This document shows positions 29,009 through 37,040 of a DNA stretch of 64,000 bases, in pieces (within the stretch, counting starts at the first letter, position 1; each line of letters begins with the position of its first letter). The notes beneath the pieces were generated by a model. That model saw only the letters and a program-made list of their open reading frames with translations, was not told the DNA's origin and did not search any database. The translations under genes and the position numbers were made by a program. Origin of the DNA: Geojedonia sp051814705. Its GTDB lineage: Bacteria; Bacteroidota; Bacteroidia; Flavobacteriales; Flavobacteriaceae. The stretch spans positions 119,132 through 183,131 of the forward strand of contig JBPWQW010000008.1 of assembly GCA_051814705.1 (NCBI GenBank), given 5' to 3'.

Positions 29009-30097
29009 ATGGACTCTAAAACAATAGCAAGCGGGATTTTAAGAGCATTGGGGATTGTGCTGGGAATTTTCCTAGTTCTGTATTTTCTCTACAAAATTCA
29101 GTCGGTAATTGTGTATATCGCTATGGCTTCCGTCATTTCACTAATCGGTAGGCCTGTTGTACTTTTTCTTCGGAAAAAATTAAAATTCAACAATACTCTC
29201 GCGGTTATTTTCACAATGATTTTATGTATTGGGCTTCTTGCTGGATTAATAGGCTTATTCATTCCATTGATTATTGAACAAGGACATAATTTATCCCTTT
29301 TAAATGTTGAGCGCTTACAAAGTAATATTGAATCTATTTATAGTCAAATCGTCAGCTATTTTGAGTTCAATCATATCGATGTAGAGCAATCCCTAAAAGA
29401 TTCCAATTTGCTATCAAAAATTGATTTTGGGCTCATCCCTAATTTTTTGAATTCGGTCATTTCTGGTCTGGGTACTTTTGGTATTGGTTTATTTTCGGTC
29501 CTGTTTATTTCCTTTTTCTTTTTAAAAGACAGCAAGCTATTTGAAGATGGAATCCTGATTTTTATTCCAACCAATAAAGAATCACGATTAAAACAATCCT
29601 TCACCAAAATTAAAGATTTGTTGTCCCGTTATTTTGTTGGACTTATTTTTCAAATCCTCATTTTATTTGTGATTTACACAACCGTGCTATTGATTTTTGG
29701 AATTAGCAATGCCGTAGTTATAGCTTTTTTATGCGCCTTGCTGAATTTAATCCCTTATGTTGGGCCTTTAATAAGCGGTTTCTTGATTCTTATCCTGTCC
29801 ATGTCCAGTAATTTGGGGCAAAACTTTAGTGAGGTCATTTTGCCCAAAACCATCTATGTCATGATTGGGTTTTTAGTTGCGCAATTGGTGGATAATTTTT
29901 TCAGCCAACCGTATATTTTTTCAAAAAGCGCAAAATCCCATCCCTTAGAAATCTTCTTGGTGATTGTCATAGCTGGTATTTTGTTTGGGATTGTTGGAAT
30001 GATTGTGGCCATCCCTACCTATACTGCCATTAAAGTGATCTTAAAAGAATTTCTGTCGGATTCTAAAGTGGTTCAAAAGCTGACAAAAAACTTATAA
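29009..30097 (+). CDS. AI-2E family transporter
   Basis: The 362-residue inner-membrane protein has about seven to eight hydrophobic segments and the family pattern: FFFLKDSK after the central helices, then LKQSFTKIKDLLSRYFVGL, ALLNLIPYVGPLISG and a hydrophobic end with HPLEIFLVIVIAG. Members include exporters of autoinducer-2 and Na+/H+ antiporters, so the substrate is uncertain. It lies 7 bases before the methyltransferase gene and is probably cotranscribed. Confidence 0.92.
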   Translation: MDSKTIASGILRALGIVLGIFLVLYFLYKIQSVIVYIAMASVISLIGRPVVLFLRKKLKFNNTLAVIFTMILCIGLLAGLIGLFIPLIIEQGHNLSLLNVERLQSNIESIYSQIVSYFEFNHIDVEQSLKDSNLLSKIDFGLIPNFLNSVISGLGTFGIGLFSVLFISFFFLKDSKLFEDGILIFIPTNKESRLKQSFTKIKDLLSRYFVGLIFQILILFVIYTTVLLIFGISNAVVIAFLCALLNLIPYVGPLISGFLILILSMSSNLGQNFSEVILPKTIYVMIGFLVAQLVDNFFSQPYIFSKSAKSHPLEIFLVIVIAGILFGIVGMIVAIPTYTAIKVILKEFLSDSKVVQKLTKNL

Positions 30098-30104
30098 TTA
30101 TACT

Positions 30105-31295
30105 TTGAATAAGGCCATATTAAATATTGATATTCAGGATTTTATTGATTCTAATTTAAATTCAGATATAACTTCAATACTACTTAAAGGCACGACATTC
30201 CCTAATGTTGAAACTAGAGACCTTATAGAACAAATTGAAGCCAAAAAAAAGTGTATAAAAAAACTACCGACTTGGTTCAGTTCGTTACGTATTTATTTCC
30301 CAAACAAACTCAACATCGAGCAAACGTCTTCAGAACTTACTGCTAACTATAAGTCTGGCCTTATAAATGGGACCTCTTTGATTGATCTCACTGGAGGTTT
30401 TGGGGTGGATTGTTATTACTTTTCAAGGCGGTTTAAGGAACTTACTCATTGTGAACTAGATAAAGACCTATCCGATATTGTAAACCACAACTACAAAGCC
30501 TTAAATGTCTCTTCAATCCGGACTGTAGCAGGTGATGGCCTTGCGTTCTTAAAGAAAAACCCAGATACTTATGATTGGATTTATATAGATCCCTCCAGAC
30601 GACATGAAAGCAAGGGCAAGGTGTTTTTTCTTAAGGACTGTTTGCCTAATGTTCCTGAATGTATGGACCTTCTATTTGAGCGGTCTAAAAACGTGATGAT
30701 TAAAACCTCTCCTTTATTGGATATCAGTATTGGTATACAAGAGCTTAAATTTGTAAAGGCTATTCATGTTGTGGCGGTTGGTAATGAGGTTAAGGAATTA
30801 CTTTGGATTTTAGAACAGCACTATACGGGTGACATCCAGGTTACAACTGTTAATCTTAAAACGGTCAAAGATGAAGTCTTCACATTTAAATTTCAAGATG
30901 AGTCTGAAGCAGTAGCAACATACAGTGAGCCACTCACCTATTTGTACGAGCCCAATGCCGCTATTTTAAAATCTGGTGGTTTTAAATCGGTTTCTGAAAT
31001 TCTTAATGTGCTTAAATTGCATAGCAACACCCATTTGTATACATATGATACGGTAATAGACTTTCCCGGGAGACGGTTTAAAATCGATAAGATGTTAGCT
31101 TATTCCAAATCCGTTCTAAAGTCAATATTGCCCAAAAAAGCCAATATCACCACAAGAAATTTTCCTGAAACCGTGGTGCAAATTCGTAAAAAATTTAAAA
31201 TAAAAGATGGGGGGAATTCCTATCTGTTTTTTACAACCAATCTCAAAAATGAAAAAATTGTTTTAGTGTGTTCCAAACTTAAAAACATCATCTAA
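30105..31295 (+). CDS. SAM-dependent methyltransferase with THUMP-like domain
   Basis: The 396-residue class I methyltransferase has motif I DLTGGFGVDCYYFS near residue 90 and the unusual catalytic-type motif IYIDPSRRHESKGK (DPSRR, as in the THUMP-like family). The C-terminal ~60 residues are the THUMP-like region (VVQIRKKFKIKDGG). The substrate is probably RNA but is not established. It starts at TTG (30105) because no ATG lies near the conserved N terminus. Its stop codon directly abuts the stop of hisIE on the other strand. Confidence 0.85.
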   Translation: MNKAILNIDIQDFIDSNLNSDITSILLKGTTFPNVETRDLIEQIEAKKKCIKKLPTWFSSLRIYFPNKLNIEQTSSELTANYKSGLINGTSLIDLTGGFGVDCYYFSRRFKELTHCELDKDLSDIVNHNYKALNVSSIRTVAGDGLAFLKKNPDTYDWIYIDPSRRHESKGKVFFLKDCLPNVPECMDLLFERSKNVMIKTSPLLDISIGIQELKFVKAIHVVAVGNEVKELLWILEQHYTGDIQVTTVNLKTVKDEVFTFKFQDESEAVATYSEPLTYLYEPNAAILKSGGFKSVSEILNVLKLHSNTHLYTYDTVIDFPGRRFKIDKMLAYSKSVLKSILPKKANITTRNFPETVVQIRKKFKIKDGGNSYLFFTTNLKNEKIVLVCSKLKNII

Positions 31296-31892
31296 TCAGT
31301 GTCTTTGCTTTAAAATTTCAACAACATCATCCAAAGTAAATCCCTTAGCTTGTAGTAATATTAAATAATGAAATAGTAAATCGGCACTTTCATTTAAAAA
31401 CAATTCATTATTTGAATCTTTGGCTTCAATAACCACTTCAACCGCTTCCTCCCCTACTTTTTGGGCAATTTTATTGATGCCTTTTTCAAATAACGAAGCG
31501 ACATAGGAGTCTTCAGGTTTAAAGTTCTCCCTTCGATCTTTAATAATGTTTTCAAGCTGAGTCAGAAAACCAAAATTTTGAAGATTTTCTTCGTTCCAAC
31601 AGGTGTCGGTACCTTTATGGCACGTTGGCCCCATCGGATTGGCTTGAATGAGTAAAGTATCCTGATCGCAATCCATCTTGATGTCTACAAGATTTAAAAA
31701 ATTGCCACTCTCCTCACCTTTGGTCCATAAACGTTTTTTGCTTCGGCTATAAAACGTGACTTGTTTTGTCGCTTTTGTTTTATTAAAAGCTTCTTGGTTC
31801 ATATAACCCAACATCAATACGTTTTTTGTTGAGGCATCCTGAATGATTGCTGGCACAAGTCCGTCACTATTTTTATTAAAATCTATTTTCAT
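31296..31892 (-). CDS. hisI: Bifunctional phosphoribosyl-AMP cyclohydrolase / phosphoribosyl-ATP pyrophosphatase
   Basis: HisIE carries out steps 2 and 3 of histidine synthesis. Its 198 residues hold an N-terminal HisI domain (QDASTKNVLMLGYMNQEA; zinc ligands in DCDQDT and GPTCHKGTDTCW) and a C-terminal HisE domain (KVGEEAVEVVIEAKD, ADLLFHYLILL). I start at ATG 31892 (MKIDFNKNSDG); an ATG at 31910 lies inside the palindromic repeat. It is the last gene of the his operon and is separated from hisF by 630 bp filled by the tandem array. Confidence 0.95.
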   Translation of the reverse strand: MKIDFNKNSDGLVPAIIQDASTKNVLMLGYMNQEAFNKTKATKQVTFYSRSKKRLWTKGEESGNFLNLVDIKMDCDQDTLLIQANPMGPTCHKGTDTCWNEENLQNFGFLTQLENIIKDRRENFKPEDSYVASLFEKGINKIAQKVGEEAVEVVIEAKDSNNELFLNESADLLFHYLILLQAKGFTLDDVVEILKQRH

Positions 31893-31952
31893 TGTTTTTT
31901 TTTCTGCCACGAATGCACAAATATTTTATTCATTCGTGTATTTGTAACCGTT

Positions 31953-32081
31953 TTACAGTCTTACTAAAATATTGTTATTTTTTAATACTACTTTTAAATC
32001 CTTGATTTCAATCTCCCCAAAATGGAACACACTGGCGGCCAAAACGGCATCAGACTTTACACTATTGAAATTTATTTTCAT
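31953..32081 (-). other. Chimeric hisI-start/hisF-end mini-ORF, copy 1
   Basis: An intact frame of 42 codons starts MKINFNSVKSDAVLAASVFH and ends KNNNILVRL. The first six residues match the start of HisI and the rest matches the last 35 residues of HisF. In this copy the hisF part carries changes (KDLKVVLKNN for KDLKEELRKN). Translation is unproven. It cannot be a working enzyme by itself. Confidence 0.6.
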
Positions 32082-32142
32082 TACTTTATTCTTCTGCCAC
32101 GAATACACAAATATTTTATTCATTCGTGTATTTGTGGCCGTT

Positions 32143-32271
32143 TTACAGTCTTACTAAAATATTGTTTTTTCTTAATTCTTCTTTTAAATCCTTGATTTCA
32201 ATCTCCCCAAAATGGAACACACTGGCGACCAAAACGGCATCAGACTTTACACTATTGAAATTTATTTTCAT
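32143..32271 (-). other. Chimeric hisI-start/hisF-end mini-ORF, copy 2
   Basis: The same 42-codon frame, 190 bp from copy 1, again uninterrupted. It differs from copy 3 by an Ala-to-Val change (AVLVAS) and by Glu for Gly in KDLKEELR. The C terminus KNNILVRL is identical to HisF. Confidence 0.6.
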
Positions 32272-32332
32272 TACTTTATTCTTCTGCCATGAATACACAA
32301 ATATTTTATTCATTCGTGTATTTGTGGCTATT

Positions 32333-32461
32333 TTATAGTCTCACTAAAATATTGTTTTTTCTTAATCCTTCTTTTAAATCCTTGATTTCAATCTCCCCAA
32401 AATGGAACACACTGGCGGCCAAAACGGCATCAGACTTTACACTATTGAAATTTATTTTCAT
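32333..32461 (-). other. Chimeric hisI-start/hisF-end mini-ORF, copy 3
   Basis: The same 42-codon frame, nearest to hisF. It has Gly in KDLKEGLRKN where HisF has Glu, and ends KNNILVRL with TAA as in hisF itself. Confidence 0.6.
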
Positions 32462-32522
32462 TACTTTATTCTTCTGCCACGAATACACAAATATTTTATT
32501 CATTCGTGTATTTGTGGCTATT

Positions 32523-33278
32523 TTATAGTCTCACTAAAATATTGTTTTTTCTTAATTCTTCTTTTAAATCCTTGATTTCAATCTCCCCAAAATGGAATAC
32601 ACTGGCGGCTAAAGCCGCATCAGATTTTCCAATTGTAAAGGTGTCTATAAAATGTTGAACGGATCCTGCACCGCCTGAGGCGATAATTGGAATATTCAAT
32701 GTTTCGGATAATCTAGCCAAAGCTTCATTTGCAAAACCGTCCTTAGTACCATCATGATTCATAGAGGTAAACAATATTTCTCCGGCACCTCGCTGCTCCA
32801 CTTCTTTTGCCCATTCAAATAAATCCAAATTAGTAGGAATGCTTCCTCCAGCCAAATGGACTTTCCAGTTTCCATCAACTTGTTTAGCATCAATGGCTAC
32901 AACAATGCATTGGCGTCCGAATTTATTGGACAATTCATTAATCAATTCGGGTCGTTTGACGGCTGAAGAATTAATAGACACTTTATCGGCACCACATTTT
33001 AGGAGCGCATCTACATCTTCAATTGAGGAAATGCCTCCTCCAACCGTAAATGGAATGTTCACTTGTTCGGCTACATGTAGCACCATATCCAAGGTTGTTT
33101 TTCGAGCTTCAAGAGTAGCCGAAATATCCAAAAACACTAGTTCATCCGCACCTTTTTCAGCATATTGCTTTGCTAATGCAACGGGATCGCCGGCATCAAT
33201 TAAATTGACAAAATTAACCCCTTTAACCGTGCGCCCATTTTTTATGTCCAAACAGGGAATGATTCGTTTTGTAAGCAT
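32523..33278 (-). CDS. hisF: Imidazole glycerol phosphate synthase subunit HisF
   Basis: HisF is the cyclase of IGP synthase, using ammonia made by HisH. I start at ATG 33278 (MLTKRIIPCLDIKNGRTVKG), giving 251 residues, the normal length; a longer frame to 33356 is unlikely since it runs into hisA. Catalytic Asp residues are in PCLDIKNG and AIDAKQVDG; the phosphate loops are GGGISS and ASGGAG. Its last 105 bases are the source of the tandem array downstream. It begins 2 bases after hisA. Confidence 0.96.
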   Translation of the reverse strand: MLTKRIIPCLDIKNGRTVKGVNFVNLIDAGDPVALAKQYAEKGADELVFLDISATLEARKTTLDMVLHVAEQVNIPFTVGGGISSIEDVDALLKCGADKVSINSSAVKRPELINELSNKFGRQCIVVAIDAKQVDGNWKVHLAGGSIPTNLDLFEWAKEVEQRGAGEILFTSMNHDGTKDGFANEALARLSETLNIPIIASGGAGSVQHFIDTFTIGKSDAALAASVFHFGEIEIKDLKEELRKNNILVRL

Positions 33279-33280
33279 AC

Positions 33281-34015
33281 TTAAATATGATGTCCTAAAT
33301 CTTTTAACTGAATATGGCCTTCGTATAATGCCTTTCCAATAATGACCGCTTCGCAACCTAATTCTTCTAATGCTTTAATATCATCCATCGATGACACACC
33401 TCCTGAAGCGATCAACTTGATGGATTGCCTATTACTATTGCTAGAACATTCTTGAATGATTTTTTTATAGAGATCAAACGAAGGTCCTTCTAACATACCG
33501 TCCTTTGAAATATCGGTACAAATTACATATTGAATCCTTTTTTTTTGATAGGCTTTAATAAAGGGAATGATGTCCTCTTTACTCTGTTCTTGCCAGCCGT
33601 TAATGGCTATTTTTTCGTTTTTACTATCAGCTCCAAGAATGATTTTTTGGCTCCCATATTTAGAGATCCAACCTTCAAATGTTTTTGAATCTTTAATGGC
33701 AATACTGCCTCCTGTAATTTGCTTAGCCCCCGAATTGAAGGCGATGTACAAATCTTCATTGGCTTTTAAGCCTCCTCCAAAATCAATTTTTAAGGTTGTT
33801 TTTGATGCTATTTGTTCCAATATTTTATAGTTGACAATATGTTTGGCTTTGGCACCATCCAAATCGACCAAGTGCAAATATTCGATTCCTGAAGCTTCAA
33901 ATTGCTTAGCAACTTCTAGCGGATTTTCATTGTACACTTTTTTAGTCGTGTAATCCCCTTTTGTCAACCGTACACATTTACCATCTATTATATCTATTGC
34001 GGGTATAATTCTCAT
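33281..34015 (-). CDS. hisA: ProFAR isomerase
   Basis: HisA isomerises ProFAR to PRFAR in step 4 of histidine synthesis. The 244-residue barrel starts MRIIPAIDIIDGKCVRLTKG with the catalytic Asp in the AIDIIDG strand and the second in CTDISKDGMLEG. Phosphate loops are FGGGLKA and ASGGVSS. It lies 2 bases from hisF. The 153-bp gap to hisH upstream holds no visible gene. Confidence 0.96.
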   Translation of the reverse strand: MRIIPAIDIIDGKCVRLTKGDYTTKKVYNENPLEVAKQFEASGIEYLHLVDLDGAKAKHIVNYKILEQIASKTTLKIDFGGGLKANEDLYIAFNSGAKQITGGSIAIKDSKTFEGWISKYGSQKIILGADSKNEKIAINGWQEQSKEDIIPFIKAYQKKRIQYVICTDISKDGMLEGPSFDLYKKIIQECSSNSNRQSIKLIASGGVSSMDDIKALEELGCEAVIIGKALYEGHIQLKDLGHHI

Positions 34016-34168
34016 ATAAAATATTAAAAGTTAAAAATTAAAAGGATAACCTTGTAATTCATTGATTTACACATAACTTTAGTTTTTATTATTCTTCTTT
34101 GCTGTATTAATTGATGCCTAGATTATGGCCAACAATTCAACGCGAATTGCTTTGTTCTGTTTAGTATT

Positions 34169-34780
34169 TCATTCTTCATAAAATTTATTACATTTAATAT
34201 CTAACTTTAAAAAGTTTTTTAATAATTGCTCTCCAGCTTCAGCGCTTTTTTCAGGGTGAAATTGTACCCCATAAAAATTATTGTTTTCAATTGCCGAAGC
34301 ATATTCTAAATTGTAATGCGTTGTTGCTATAGCTTGAAGGCAATTTTCGGCATAAAAGCTGTGAACAAGATACATAAATGCATTGTCTTTTATATGATTG
34401 AACAAAGGTGATTTTAAATTATTTATGGTATTCCATCCCATTTGTGGCACTTTTACTTGATTTGAAAAGCGCTTCACTTCCGTATCAAAAATGCAGAGCC
34501 CTTTGGTATTGCCTTCTTCGGTAGATTTGCACATCAATTGCATGCCCAAACAAATGCCCAAAACAGGCTGTTTTAAGGTTGGAATTAACTCGTCCAACTT
34601 AGCCTCTTTTAATTTTCTCATGGCACTACTCGCTTCACCTACTCCTGGAAAAATCACTTTATCTGCCGATACAATGTCTTCTGGTTTGTTTGATAAAATG
34701 GCATCTACGCCCAATCGCTTAAAGGCAAATTGAATGCTTTTAATGTTTCCGGCTCCATAATCTATGATTACTAATTTCAT
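34169..34780 (-). CDS. hisH: Imidazole glycerol phosphate synthase glutaminase subunit
   Basis: HisH hydrolyses glutamine and channels ammonia to HisF. The 203-residue class I amidotransferase has the nucleophile Cys in GICLGMQLMC and the His-Glu pair in GVQFHPEKS. The start MKLVIIDYGAGNIKSI is typical. It follows hisB with a 50-bp gap that contains a short hairpin. Confidence 0.96.
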   Translation of the reverse strand: MKLVIIDYGAGNIKSIQFAFKRLGVDAILSNKPEDIVSADKVIFPGVGEASSAMRKLKEAKLDELIPTLKQPVLGICLGMQLMCKSTEEGNTKGLCIFDTEVKRFSNQVKVPQMGWNTINNLKSPLFNHIKDNAFMYLVHSFYAENCLQAIATTHYNLEYASAIENNNFYGVQFHPEKSAEAGEQLLKNFLKLDIKCNKFYEE

Positions 34781-34801
34781 TTGAATTTTTTCTTTTTATG
34801 G

Positions 34802-34821
34802 ATTCCTGCCTTCGCAGGAAT
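34802..34821. repeat. Short perfect hairpin between hisB and hisH
   Basis: ATTCCTGC (34802-34809) and GCAGGAAT (34814-34821) flank the loop CTTC. The form ATTCCTGCnnnnGCAGGAAT followed by GAC resembles a dispersed repeat I recall from many bacterial genomes. A related but degenerate GATTCCTGCCTTC occurs at 42389-42401. Within the operon it could be an mRNA-processing or stabilising hairpin; there is no T run, so it is not a terminator. Confidence 0.75.
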
Positions 34822-34830
34822 GACAAATTA

Positions 34831-35967
34831 CTACAGCATTCCCTTGGTGGATGGTAGAATCATTTTTTCAACATCTCGTTTTACAGCCATTTTAATGGCT
34901 TTTGCAAAGGCTTTAAAAATAGCCTCAATCTTATGGTGCTCATTAGTGCCTTCAGCTTTAATATTTAAATTGCATTTAGCGCCATCACTAAACGATTTGA
35001 AGAAGTGAAAAAACATTTCGGTGGGCATTTTTCCAATCATTTCGCGTTTAAAATCGGCTTCCCATACCAGCCAATTTCGACCTCCAAAATCTATGGCGAC
35101 TTGCGATAAACAATCATCCATGGGCAAACAGAAACCATACCGTTCTATTCCTAATTTATTGCCCAAGGTTTTTGCAAAGACTTCACCTAAAGCTATGGCT
35201 GTATCTTCAATGGTGTGATGTTCGTCTACTTCTAAATCGCCATCCACTTTTAGATCCAAATCCAACTGCCCGTGACGTGCTATTTGATCCAACATATGGT
35301 CAAAAAATGCAATTCCAGTGTCTATATTGCTTTTTCCAGTACCGTCAAGGTTTAAAGCAATATTGATTTTGGTTTCATTAGTATTTCTGGTTATAGAACC
35401 TGTTCGGTCTTTTACTTTTAGAAAGTTGTAAATCGATTCCCAATCGCTTGTTTCCAAGGCAATATAGGCATTCAATTCCGTTCTTTTTACGGTGATTTCA
35501 TCGGTTCCTAAATTGGTGTTGTCATTGATAAAAATACCTTTAGCACCCAAGTTTTTCGCCAATTCAATATCGGTGAGTCGGTCACCAATCACAAAGGAAT
35601 GTTCCAAATCGTAGTCCTTTGAAAAATATTTGGTCAATAATCCGGTTTTAGGCTTTCGAGTGGCTGCCTTATCTTTAGGAAATGTCCGGTCAATACACTG
35701 CTCCTTGAACTCGATGCCTTCAGCTTTAAAGGTATCGATCATGAAATTGTGAACAGGCCAAAAAGTATCTTCTGGATAGGATTTTGTACCCAAGCCGTCT
35801 TGATTGGTCACCATGACTAACTCGAAATCCAGTTCATTTGCTATCCGCCCTAGATATTGAAACACTTTGGGATAAAACACCAATTTGTCAAAGGCGTCTA
35901 TTTGTTCATCAGCAGGCTCCTTGATAAGAGTCCCGTCCCGATCTATAAAAAGCACTTTTTGGTTCAT
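34831..35967 (-). CDS. hisB: Bifunctional histidinol-phosphatase / imidazoleglycerol-phosphate dehydratase
   Basis: This 378-residue fusion carries an N-terminal HAD phosphatase (FIDRDGTLI, residues ~6-14, nucleophile Asp; VTNQDGLG; VIGDRLTDIELA). The IGP dehydratase domain from about residue 195 has the metal His motifs FFDHMLDQIARHG and DEHHTIEDTAIALG. It carries steps 6 and 8 of histidine synthesis. Its start overlaps hisC's end by 4 bases (ATGA). Confidence 0.96.
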   Translation of the reverse strand: MNQKVLFIDRDGTLIKEPADEQIDAFDKLVFYPKVFQYLGRIANELDFELVMVTNQDGLGTKSYPEDTFWPVHNFMIDTFKAEGIEFKEQCIDRTFPKDKAATRKPKTGLLTKYFSKDYDLEHSFVIGDRLTDIELAKNLGAKGIFINDNTNLGTDEITVKRTELNAYIALETSDWESIYNFLKVKDRTGSITRNTNETKINIALNLDGTGKSNIDTGIAFFDHMLDQIARHGQLDLDLKVDGDLEVDEHHTIEDTAIALGEVFAKTLGNKLGIERYGFCLPMDDCLSQVAIDFGGRNWLVWEADFKREMIGKMPTEMFFHFFKSFSDGAKCNLNIKAEGTNEHHKIEAIFKAFAKAIKMAVKRDVEKMILPSTKGML

Positions 35968-37013
35968 GATATCTCTTTTAATATGTTGATTAATATTTTG
36001 TTTTCAGTAGGTGTTCCTATAGTTAATCGCAGACAATTTTCGCATAAAGGCTGATTGGCTCTATTCCTAATTACGATTCCATTTTCAATTAATTGGTTAT
36101 ACCGTGTGTTGGCATCATCTACTTTCACCAACACAAAATTCGCATCAGTTGGATAAATTTTTGAAACATATGTTATGGTATTCAAGGCTTCAATAAGTTT
36201 CGTTCTTTCAGTAAGTATGGTCCGCACTTGATCTTTCACAACATCTGGATTATTCAACTGTTCCAGCGCCCTTAACTGCGTGAGTTCATTCACATTGTAG
36301 GGCGGTTTAATCTTGTTTAAGATAGAAATAATAGCTTCAGAAGCATAGCAAATCCCGAGCCTGATTCCCGCCATCCCGTAAGCTTTGGACAGCGTTTGTG
36401 TGATTATTAGATTGGGAAATTCGTTCAATCTGTTTAACCAACTCTGTTGTTCAGAAAAATCGATATAAGCTTCGTCGATAACGACTAAACCTTGAAAATT
36501 AAGAATTAACCTCTCCATAGCACTTGGATTAAAATTGTTCCCAGAAGGATTATTGGGTGAACACAAAAACAGGAGTTTACTATTCTCGTTTGAAGCGTTT
36601 AAAATCTGGTCTACCTGAGGTTGAAAATCACGAGTTAAGGCTATCTTGTTTGTTGCAACAGCATTGATATTTGCCAAAACCTCATACATACCATACGTGG
36701 GTGGCAAAATTATGACATGGTCCTGTTTGGGTTCACAAAAAGCCCTGAAGATGAGATCCAAAACTTCATCGCTACCATTTCCTAGAAGGATGTTTTTTGT
36801 TGAAACCCCTTTTATTTCAGAAAGCAAGGCCTTCACTTTATTCTGCTGCGGATCGGGATAGCGGTTGACGCCATTGTTGAACGGATTCTCATTAGCATCC
36901 AAAAAAACCATAGCCTTATCAAAATCCTTAAATTCATCTCGAGCGGAAGAATAGGGTTTCAAAGCTTTTACACTGGGCCTAATTAAAGTATTGATGTCGA
37001 ATTTATATTGCAT
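35964..37013 (-). CDS. hisC: Histidinol-phosphate aminotransferase
   Basis: HisC makes histidinol phosphate from imidazole acetol phosphate with glutamate. The 349-residue PLP enzyme has DANENPFN near the start, the substrate loop LLGNGSDEVLDL, the Asp in LVVIDEAYIDF and the PLP lysine in TQTLSKAYGMAGIRLG. It ends in a 4-base overlap with hisB and follows hisD by 27 bases. Confidence 0.96.
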   Translation of the reverse strand: MQYKFDINTLIRPSVKALKPYSSARDEFKDFDKAMVFLDANENPFNNGVNRYPDPQQNKVKALLSEIKGVSTKNILLGNGSDEVLDLIFRAFCEPKQDHVIILPPTYGMYEVLANINAVATNKIALTRDFQPQVDQILNASNENSKLLFLCSPNNPSGNNFNPSAMERLILNFQGLVVIDEAYIDFSEQQSWLNRLNEFPNLIITQTLSKAYGMAGIRLGICYASEAIISILNKIKPPYNVNELTQLRALEQLNNPDVVKDQVRTILTERTKLIEALNTITYVSKIYPTDANFVLVKVDDANTRYNQLIENGIVIRNRANQPLCENCLRLTIGTPTENKILINILKEIS

Positions 37014-37040
37014 TTTTGATGATTCTTAATTCATTGACAA

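Larger units (their letters stand above)
31906..32518. repeat. Four long palindromes inside the his array
   Basis: Each 190-bp period contains a 43-base hairpin: arms of 17 bases beginning GCCACGAATACACAAAT pair with a G-U-tolerant complement, with a 9-base loop. Copies lie at about 31906-31948 (arm end degenerate), 32096-32138, 32286-32328 and 32476-32518. The sequence class GCCACGAAT...ATTCGTG...GGC resembles a palindrome I recall as common between genes in flavobacteria. Confidence 0.8.
31873..32630. repeat. 190-bp tandem array at the hisF-hisI junction (three extra units)
   Basis: The sequence repeats with an exact 190-bp period: the block beginning ATCTCCCCAA occurs at 32011, 32201, 32391 and 32581. 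Each unit, read on the minus strand, is the first ~18 nt of hisI joined to the last ~105 nt of hisF, followed by a long palindrome. The leftmost copy runs into genuine hisI and the rightmost is genuine hisF. So the stretch between the his genes consists of three inserted junction units that differ at only a few bases each. The array explains the whole 630-bp gap between hisF and hisI. Confidence 0.95.

Noticed and set aside
31972..32528. Three plus-strand ORFs of 61-79 residues across the his array
   Set aside because: They are the antisense of the repeated hisF/hisI junction and share one period. The minus-strand origin is clear, so they are not genes.
31873..32630. Possible CRISPR or satellite array
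   Set aside because: The period is 190 bp, with no short repeat-spacer alternation, and the content is a copied his gene junction.
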